Assembly: GCF_042453785.1 (NCBI RefSeq)
Contig: NC_091671.1
Location: 35,045,001-35,109,000, forward strand
Length of the DNA: 64,000 bases
Reading direction: 5' to 3'
Source: Malus domestica
Taxonomy: Eukaryota; Streptophyta; Magnoliopsida; Rosales; Rosaceae
Below the pieces are notes generated by a model. That model was given only the letters and a program-made list of their open reading frames with translations, had not been told where the DNA came from and did no database searches. The position numbers and the translations under genes are program-made. Below, one piece after another: positions 56,733 through 64,000 of this stretch. How positions within the stretch are numbered: position 1 is the first letter of the stretch; each line of letters opens with the position of its first letter.

Positions 56733-58380
56733 TGTTCGCGTCAGGAATTTCCGTCGGGGACGTTTCCTGGCCGACGAGCACACAGCTCCCCAGGAGGTTG
56801 GCGCCGGTTGAGGGCTGTTGTCGGGCTTCTGCTTCTCTGTCGGGCTTTGTCGGGCAAGGCTCGTCGGGCACGGCCTATCGGGCAAGGCTGGAAGAGAAGG
56901 ACAGCGTTAACTTTGAAAGGTGCCTTTGTGGGGCCTTAGGTGTAGGCCTTGAGGCTCACAATCAAGATTAACTTCTAAGTACTCAGGCGTGCTACTGCCA
57001 TCTTTAGCATGGCAGATGTAAAATGGGTATCGCGTTTTAATTGTGTGTATATATATATATATATATGCCCGAGAAACCGTGTTAGTTATAACAGGTGCCT
57101 TTGTGGGGCCTTAGGTGTAGGCCTTGAGGCTTCCCATCAATAACTAAACCAGTGCTCGAACATATAATATGCGGTCGATTGATTGCAGGAGCCTTACAAC
57201 TATTATACTTCTGATTACCCGAATTTGAGAGATAGAACGAACCCAAATAGGTGCCTTTGTGGGGCCTTAGGTATAGGCCTTGAGGCTTCCTATCAGAATT
57301 CGTTCTTATACTCAAACGTTCCAGACCGCAGAATGGAATGAATCCAAATAGATGCCTTTGTGGGGCCTTAGGTGTAGGCCTTGAGGCTTCCTATCAGAAT
57401 CCATTCCATGCTTAAGCGTTCTATAATAATCATAATATAATAGAAATAAAACTAAGGGATAGGTCGATTACTTGCGCCCCAAGTAACTTCGGACTTCTTG
57501 TTTATCAAGGGTTATCGTGGATGGGTTAAGTCCACATAAGGTTCTTTTTTATGCCTTGAGGCTAAGGACTTTCAACTGATCAAGTTTATATGCCCGAGGG
57601 CTTAGAACTTAGATCTGATTTGAACAATGAAGATATATTCAAATCGGATCCAAGCACTCAGAGATTTTTTCAATCGTCACCTTAATCGAAATAACTTGAA
57701 TACAACTGGAAGTATACAACATATTGCTAGGCTAATGAATGAAAAGACAAAAACACAAGAAGGTCGGGCAAGGTTTAACCTTGTCGGGCAAGCCTGGTCG
57801 TCTTGCAGGTTCCTATCTTTGTGGCTTATCAAGGGTCTGAGAGCTTTTAGGGAGAGGTAAGGAAAGGAGTTTTACAAAGAGAAATCGATACTACAGCAAG
57901 GTTGAATAGGGTAGCAGAGCTATTACAAGGGTTGAGTGAAGGCTTGTCCCGAGAGGGATGAAGGCTTGGGCTGACTACAGCTTCGTTCTAAAGGCAAATC
58001 TAGCTTTGAGCAGAGTTTGTGTTTGCATTTGTTTGTTTGTTTGAGTGTCCTTAATCCTGATTTCTCTTTCTTCTTTTATAGACAACTCAGCTTGGCCTCT
58101 TGTAGCAGCAGCCTTGCCCGAATGCAACTTGAGAAGCAGTGACTCATCGGCTATATTACTTGTTCTGCCATTATAAAGTACTTTATGGGCTATATAGCTG
58201 GTCAGTCTATACCACTTGGCTTTTGGGTAGGTGAGCAAGTGGTCTTCATGAGCTGCACCAAGTCAGGAAAGCCCCTTTTCTGCTTTCTGGGCTTTGGCTG
58301 GGCTTAGGCCGACTCTCCCTTGGGCATCCTTTTGGGCCAGCCCCTTTTCTGAGCCCAAAATTCAAGTTTTGATCCAAACA
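56733..58380. mobile_element. solo LTR (1,648 bp) inside a LecRK pseudogene
   Basis: AGATC duplicated at 56728-56732 and 58381-58385. Ends TGTTCGCGTC and ATCCAAACA. Removing it rejoins the lectin reading. It contains four spaced copies of a 37-bp unit built on TGCCTTTGTGGGGCCTTAGG (about 56920, 57092, 57252, 57353) and a (TA)n tract at 57047-57066. Confidence 0.9.
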
Positions 58381-58716
58381 AGATCAACCAAAAAACTGAG
58401 AGTAATCACTTGTTTTCGGTTATCATTGGCATAAGTGGTGAGGGAAACACTAAGATTTTTCGAGTTCGAATTATAACTAATCCAAACACGATTAAGTTTT
58501 CCTTCCACACCACCACTATTCCAAGGCTTGGTAATACTAGACAGAGTTGATGTCAATCCCCACGTGTCCGAAGTCTGGATCCTCCACCGTTGGCCTTGAA
58601 CTCCAAGAGGTATCAAACTCCACCGCCAGAAAAGGGTACTTATTGCTTGGCTCTGTAACATTTTCCACTGAGCTGTTGACAGAGAGGCCCATACTGCTAC
58701 CTACTCCAAGTGCTCC

Positions 58717-58739
58717 CGGGGGGGGGGGGGGGGGGGGGG
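58717..58739. repeat. poly(G) run
   Basis: About 22 G residues followed by TTGGTGGTGGGGTGGTGGGG, in the lectin part of the pseudogene where GLGVGSS-type sequence is expected. Likely slippage, or an assembly or sequencing artefact. Confidence 0.85.
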
Positions 58740-59089
58740 TTGGTGGTGGGGTGGTGGGGTGCCATTCAAATCTAATTGTGAAACTTGTGTTGAAGTTTTC
58801 TGGTAGCATTGTCCCGGAGGAGGAATGGTTCGCTGTAAGTAGCTCGGCCAACACTTCCTTGAGTTGTTTCCCCACCCACGTTGTCTTTGGTGAGGTGAAT
58901 GGATTGGTTGGCGATAACAGCATCTCCCTCGGTAATTAATAATCCAGTACCGTTGGTAAGATCACTTTGTTGGAAAGTGGGGAAATTGAAAGATAAAGGA
59001 GCTGCCCAAGGGATTATCAGAAGCAAGACAATAACAAGGAAGTGATGGACAAGATTCATCGAGTCGAGTGCGATGATGGACGAAAGTAT

Positions 59090-60066
59090 TCCGAAACGGA
59101 GGAGACCAGAACTTTCGAACCATCTGTAAAGAAGACGCTATATCTTAAGTGGAATGACATATAATCAAATTTGAAGGTATAAGCAAGTTTCAACCGATAT
59201 GTCAATACTATGTAGATTGACATATGAGAAAAGGTAATGTCAAATAATTTTTAATTATTTTATTGCGTTGATCCAATTAATGCATCAATTATAGATTTTA
59301 AAATTTTATTTTAATTGATTTCTTTTTTAAATGGATCCTACAAATATAATAATTCTTACATTATCACGTCAATCATCAAATTAACTTTTGACATCTTTAT
59401 TGGAGATACACTCAGCCTTCAACTTTGTATTTCTTGGAAACTACTTAAATTGCTACGGAGTTTTTTCTTCTCTGTGACGTAGTCATAAAACTTCATCTGT
59501 GGTCTCGCGTGATGATAATTTTCTTGTATACAATTTAGTTTTTACATCAATACAAAAGGGAAAAAGGAAACTGTCTTCCCTTTGGAAGTTTGAATGTTGT
59601 TTTTGTTGTTGGTTTAATTGTATGAAGGAATCAAGAGACGGAGTCATACCGGACGACGGCAATGACTGTTAAAATTTTAACCCGAACCCAGCCGGAGGTA
59701 ACTTGATTTATGAACTAAACATATCTCTAATATTAAAAAGCCAGAAGTGAGTTTTAATGTCTCAAAGTTTCACTAACAAAAATTGGACATAAAAGTCCCT
59801 AAAACAAAAAAATTCAAACCTTACTGAAAATAATAGAACAAAATTCACAGGGATAATTTTGTCATAAAAAAATACATACAAAAAAAAATTATTGGAAAAG
59901 AGATCGAGTAATTTCAAAACAAATAAAGAAAATAAATAATAGAGACGTGCACATTCTCATCCCATGTTCTGCCCACGTAGAATTTACAAAATTGATCAAC
60001 GTCAACAGCAAAAGTGGTTTGCTGAATCAATGGCCATTTATAAGAACCACCCTCACGTCCATACAC

Positions 60067-60070
<4 letters not shown>
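59090..60070. other. upstream flank of the LecRK pseudogene, no gene
   Basis: AT-rich. Short similarity to 53870-53960 (CGAAACAGGGGGAGACCAGAACTTTC and the later TATTTCTTGGAAACTACTT) shows that the duplicated LecRK units include the upstream flank. Confidence 0.5.

Positions 60071-60072
<2 letters not shown>

Positions 60073-60138
<66 letters not shown>
60073..60138. repeat. (CT)n microsatellite
   Basis: About 33 CT dinucleotides without interruption. Long frames crossing it on both strands are products of the repeat. Confidence 0.95.
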
Positions 60139-60139
<1 letters not shown>

Positions 60140-60141
<2 letters not shown>

Positions 60142-61189
60142 AATCACGGTTATTATTTTTGTGGGTTAATTTTTGTGTTTGTAGGGTTTTGTTGCGAAGC
60201 CGGAGACTTTACCAGATGAAATGGTTAATTTGATGCTATGCCATTGCACGATTCATGGCGTAAGCACTCTGACTTATAGGGCACTATTAATTTAACTGTT
60301 TTTATGTTTTTTTTTTTAAATTCTGGTAATATTTTCACTCAAAACTAAATTAAGGTTAAAGAACTATGATGACATCGAGGGGAACTATAACCTGGTGTCT
60401 GTAATTCCATTATCCATTGGAGCAAGTGATAATCACAAAATGTCTCCAATAAGGTCCTGACTACCAACTGCGGAACCCAAGACTTGGCGGTTTCTGGTGA
60501 AATCGGGAGTGTCTGATTTGTACAGATAAAGGTTTGGAGGATAGATATTAGTGCCAATTTATGTTTTTATTCCCATTTTTCTTCTAATTCATGTTTTTAA
60601 CATCAAATTTTCGTTCTTTTAGCATCTCCAAATTGGTGGTTAATATATGGATAGGTCGTTTTCTTGCAATTCTGACTTCATATACTGTGAGGAATGAGGA
60701 TGAAACCATTTCGATGAAGAGGGCATTTGGCATTTAATTTAAGAGCTTCCCTCAACATAACATTATTCGGTAAATTCTAATATCTTATTAGAATTTAATA
60801 TTTTTTTTTTCCCACTTTCGTCTAGGCTTGCAGGGAGTAAAGGACTCAGAAATATAGCAACTCACCATGCAAACACCACTACAAGTCTACAATTACACGT
60901 TGCGGTTTGAAACAAACTCCACTCTTCTGTTTTAACCTCTAGCCAGCTTAAAACTCCTCCCTATATGACTTATTATGTAACGTTGCCATTACTGTGTCCA
61001 ATCATCATACAATAAGTTGTTTAGTAAAGATTATGTTCTCTATTTTTAAACACATGAAAATAACTTAAGGGGTGCGTAGTGTCCATAATAAAAAAATTAT
61101 AAAATAAAAAAAATAAAAATAAAAATAAAAGCCTTTCACATGCGGGCAGCGTGCAGGAAGGTTAGTAAGTTGTAACGCTTATGATGGGT
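60140..61189. other. AT-rich non-coding stretch
   Basis: No supported gene or element end. Confidence 0.35.
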
Positions 61190-61320
61190 CATCACATATT
61201 CGACAGCTTAATTTGGTATCAAATTTGTCATCCACGAGATTCGAACCTAAGATCTCTCATTTTCAAGTGAAAAGGAATACTACCAGACTGTAGTGGCCAA
61301 GATGCACCTAGTTAGTGTTA
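61190..61320 (-). mobile_element. SINE-like element
   Basis: The minus strand has TGGTAGTATTCC near its start and GGTTCGAATCTCG (complement of 61231-61243), a good RNA polymerase III B box, followed by TGATACCAAATT. The next 180 bp hold a related, more decayed unit. Confidence 0.5.
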
Positions 61321-61374
61321 GAATATTTCATTATATTTTTTTTTTACAAACAATGTTATCCACACAAAAAGAGA

Positions 61375-61500
61375 TGGGTGGACTTAGCCTCACAATGGGC
61401 TAGCAATAATGTAGTTCAAATTCGTTTTAGACGAGAATTACCTAAAACCTATCGCTTACAAATAAGAAAAATATCATAGACTGTAGTACTAAGTGGCAAG
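61375..61500 (-). mobile_element. SINE-like remnant, decayed
   Basis: The minus strand shares the layout of the previous unit (CTACAGTCTATGATATT at its start, then GTAAGCGATAGGTTTTAGGTAATTCTCG with a degraded B box) and ends with TGAGGCTAAGTCC. Confidence 0.35.
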
Positions 61501-61808
61501 ATGTTGAGCAAAAATTGTACATAATATGTAAACAAATAATTCACTCGACACAATTTCACCCTCGTTCATTTTTCCGAAGAGGGTTTTATTAATTCGAGTT
61601 CGACCCATTCTAGGCTACGCGCCAATTAATTACAACCCTTCTTTTGGGAAAGGAATACCCTTTGATTCCAATTCGAATAAAATGTAACTTGAGGATTTTG
61701 GTGTTCATTTGATTTTGTGATTGCACCTAGGTCGAACCCTAGATTGCCTATGTACCCTCTTGAGGGATTAAGTCACTCGTAGTTCATGTATTTGGTACTT
61801 GTTTGGAT

Positions 61809-62085
61809 TTGATGCTTTGTGCAGTTTTAGCTCATGCGGGCGAGGAGCATTTGAGTTACTTGGAACTTTTGATGCCTTGTGCAGTTTTAGCTCGTGTGGG
61901 CGAGGACTTTAAACCATTGGAGCAACTGATGCCTTGTGCAGTTTTAGCTCATGCGGGTGAGGAGCATTTGATGCCTTGTGCAGTTCTAACTCGTGCGGGC
62001 GAGGACTTTAAGCCATTGGAGCGTTTAATGCCTTATGAAGTTTTAGCTCATGCAAGCGAGGACTTTAAACCATTGGAGCTTGATG
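61809..62085. repeat. tandem array, about 50-60 bp unit
   Basis: Five or so copies of GATGCCTTGTGCAGTTTTAG + CTCATGCGGGCGAGGA, with alternating endings (GCATTTGA or CTTTAAACCATTGGAGC). The 111-codon frame across it is a by-product. Confidence 0.85.
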
Positions 62086-63214
62086 TGGCTTCATGCCATT
62101 TAAGATTTTTCTTCGGCTTCGTGCCATTTGGGATTTGATACGGCCTTGTGCCCTCTGAAACTTGACGTGACTTCGTGGCACTTGAGATTTTGTCGCGGCC
62201 TCGTGCCATTTGATATTTGACTTTTTCTTCAACTTTATTGCTTGAGCAGCATACTTTAATTGGAAATCTAGGAACTGTGCTTTTAGACTTTTCCTTTACT
62301 CTTCGTAGAGTTTGTAATTACTTGGTCAGAAGTGAATTTAGTCTATATAAACCAGGGATTCATCTTGATTTCATGGTTGCGTCTAAAATTTGATATCAGA
62401 CTGCCTATGTATCCTTAACGGAATCAAACCGGCGTAGTTCGTAAATGCTTGATTTGGATTTGCATTCTTGTGTTTAGACTTGGCAAAATGAGAAGTCGTT
62501 TGTGAAATAGGATAATGTCTTTTCCTTAAGCAAAATTCCATGTGAGATGCACAATTCAAAGTGAAATAGTACTTTGTCATAAAGTGGGACTTCCAAGCGT
62601 CTTGACAGCAAGATTTACTTTTACTTTTTTTCTTTTCATGTGATTTTAAGGCTTCCAAGTTCAAATAGAACTTGAAAAATCCTCTCTTTCCTTTTGTCTT
62701 GTAGCACCTATCACTTTGTCTCCATATTAATTGTTTCATGCACCCTATTCAATTAATGGGACCTCTTTTGTTCCCGTGATTGGTTTTCCACAAGAGGCAA
62801 AACTTTGTTTTGTACTCTTGTCATTTTGTCTCCATGCTTTTGATTGAATGCAAAATTTACAAAGACCATAATTAAATGGGAAGTGGTGGCTTTCTTTTGT
62901 TCTTCACGTGATCCCCTCTTAACTTTAAAACTTAGTGGTCTCCATATCATCGCTTTCATATTGTTTTGACAAACTTCACGACAAACTTGGAGGGATGTGT
63001 TACGACAAACTTCACCTCTTCACCTTTTATTTGCTTGCTGGAGACCATTTCCTTCACTTCCTAATTTAAACAGATTAAACTTGGTTAGCAATCCTTCTTC
63101 TTCTTAACTCTAAGACGACGACGGAGGTTTGTTGTTGTTTCTTTTTCTTTGCTGGAAGTATCATTCTTTTTATACAACTTCCTTCCCCGACTTTCTGCCA
63201 AATCCCTTGAGTGC

Positions 63215-63512
63215 TCCTAAAACGGAGCTGAAACAAAAATACTAATGTCTTTGCACTGCACCCCTAAAACGGAACAGCAGCAACCGTCAATGTCTTCAAA
63301 CTGCGCCCCTAAAACGGAACAGCAGCAACACGTAGGTTTCTTTTTCGAACTGAGCTCTTAAAACAGAGCAACAGCAGCATGCCGGTTTCTTCGAACTGAG
63401 CTCTTAAAACAGAGCAGCAGCAATCATTTTAACTTCGGACTGCGCTCCTAAAACGGAACAGCGGCAACGATTTCAACTTTAGACTGCGCTCCTAAAACGG
63501 GGCAACATCAAC
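63215..63512. repeat. tandem array, about 50 bp unit
   Basis: Seven copies or so of a unit centred on GCTCCTAAAACGGAACAGCAG preceded by CTGCG/CTGAG, with variable spacers. Confidence 0.85.
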
Positions 63513-63689
63513 GCTGGGTTTGAGGACGGCGAGATCATTATGGCCGTTGGTGTTTGTGTGAAGTGGTGGTGCTCGACGGCGTCGTAACGGCAAGTTGGGC
63601 AGAGAGGGAGGGTTGCGGTTGTCTGGACCTTGAGGAAGTCGGCAACAACTTGGACAAAGGTCCTCGGTGGTTGCTGGTGTGCATTTGTC

Positions 63690-63912
63690 ACTGTTGCCTT
63701 ATTTGTAACCATCCTCGCGTTATCGACGAACCTCGAACCATCCCTGGGCACGATGGGTAGGTGATGTCCTTCCATGCAAAAACTTCTTTAGGCACCCATG
63801 TTGTTGCTTTATTTGTAATCATCCTCGCGTTATCGACGAACCTCGAACCATCACTGGGGATGATGGGTAAGTGACATCCTTCCATGTAAAAAACTTTTTT
63901 GGGCATCCATGC
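63690..63912. repeat. tandem duplication, about 115 bp unit
   Basis: The block TTATTTGTAACCATCCTCGC...CATCCCTGGGCACGATGGGTAGGTGATGTCC...GGCACCCATG is repeated once with few changes. Confidence 0.85.
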
Positions 63913-64000
63913 AACTGGTTTCTTTCTTTTTGAAATTGGGTTGAATCCAATCGGTGCATTTTGCTGAAATCTCCATTGTATATCGCTGCAGCAAAAGAGA

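Larger units (their letters stand above)
55443..59059 (-). pseudogene. LecRK pseudokinase pseudogene split by a solo LTR
   Basis: 5' part: 59059 to about 58381. MNLVHHFLVIVLLLIIPWAAPLSFNF signal, lectin start, then damage around a G run (58717-58739), then lectin end (HVGIDINSV lacks a few bases; NRVWISYNS...LVDL). It resumes at 56732 after the LTR: TM-proximal pieces, kinase frame 56066-56455 (ending in a stop after NGSLD), frame 55706-56005 and tail 55405-55614. HQG replaces HRD and DFR replaces DFG, as in the ORF at 51424. A large piece of the juxtamembrane region is also shortened. Inactive. Confidence 0.9.
61560..64000 (-). mobile_element. LTR-like sequence with repeat arrays, runs off the window
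   Basis: No coding domains. It carries the two-hairpin LTR motif twice (61725-61786 and 62381-62441) and three tandem-repeat arrays, the composition of long plant LTRs. Borders are not defined. Confidence 0.45.

Noticed and set aside
59914-60233. Frames rich in Arg-Glu or Ser-Leu repeats
   Set aside because: They are translations of the (CT)n microsatellite.

Overview
This is plant nuclear DNA. It is AT-rich, packed with nested LTR retrotransposons and DNA transposons, and carries degraded plant gene families (L-type lectin receptor kinases, a UGT79-like glycosyltransferase, an F-box/FBD protein, a METTL21-like methyltransferase). The repeat style, notably long LTRs with tandem arrays and an antisense ORF family that I associate from memory with apple and pear, suggests Rosaceae (Maleae). 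I could not check this. I see no tRNA, rRNA or CRISPR locus. Only two host-type genes keep long open frames, both L-type lectin receptor kinases on the minus strand.

Layout. 1-3421: decayed Ty1/copia element, minus strand, cut by the window edge. 3560-4275: UGT pseudogene. 5018-5510: F-box/FBD 3' exons. 5524-24654: one nest of transposons. Its outer shell is a small Mutator-like element with a 9-bp target duplication. Inside it sits a Ty3/gypsy element (5898-23951, minus). That element was invaded by a 4.3-kb LTR unit (9263-13558, itself carrying a hAT element), by a 1.5-kb solo LTR (14681-16159), and by an RTE-type LINE in its 5' LTR (16801-23922). The LINE is split around a 4.7-kb LTR-derived block with an antisense coiled-coil ORF (18620-23306).

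25020-27520: another solo LTR. 29746-37960: a plus-strand gypsy pol remnant interrupted by a hAT MITE, a solo LTR and a gag-plus-protease-only (TR-GAG) element, each with target duplications. 38460-39420: PIF/Harbinger ORF1 remnant. 40573-42687: intact LecRK. 44603-47490: three TIR elements. 47521-48216: METTL21-like pseudogene. 48516-59080: tandem LecRK cluster made of three pseudogenes and one full-length ORF whose kinase domain has lost the catalytic residues, plus two solo LTRs. 60070-64000: microsatellite, SINE-like remnants and LTR-like repeat arrays.

Most striking: (1) in the LTR unit at 9263-13558, about ten copies of a constant core are each flanked by arms that differ between copies but mostly stay complementary to each other, i.e. 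a covarying hairpin array; (2) a two-hairpin motif recurs in at least four LTR-like regions with compensatory stem changes; (3) a LecRK lineage carries shared pseudokinase substitutions; (4) the LINE/LTR chimera cannot be a simple insertion. Exact target duplications at many junctions allow the nest to be ordered by eye.
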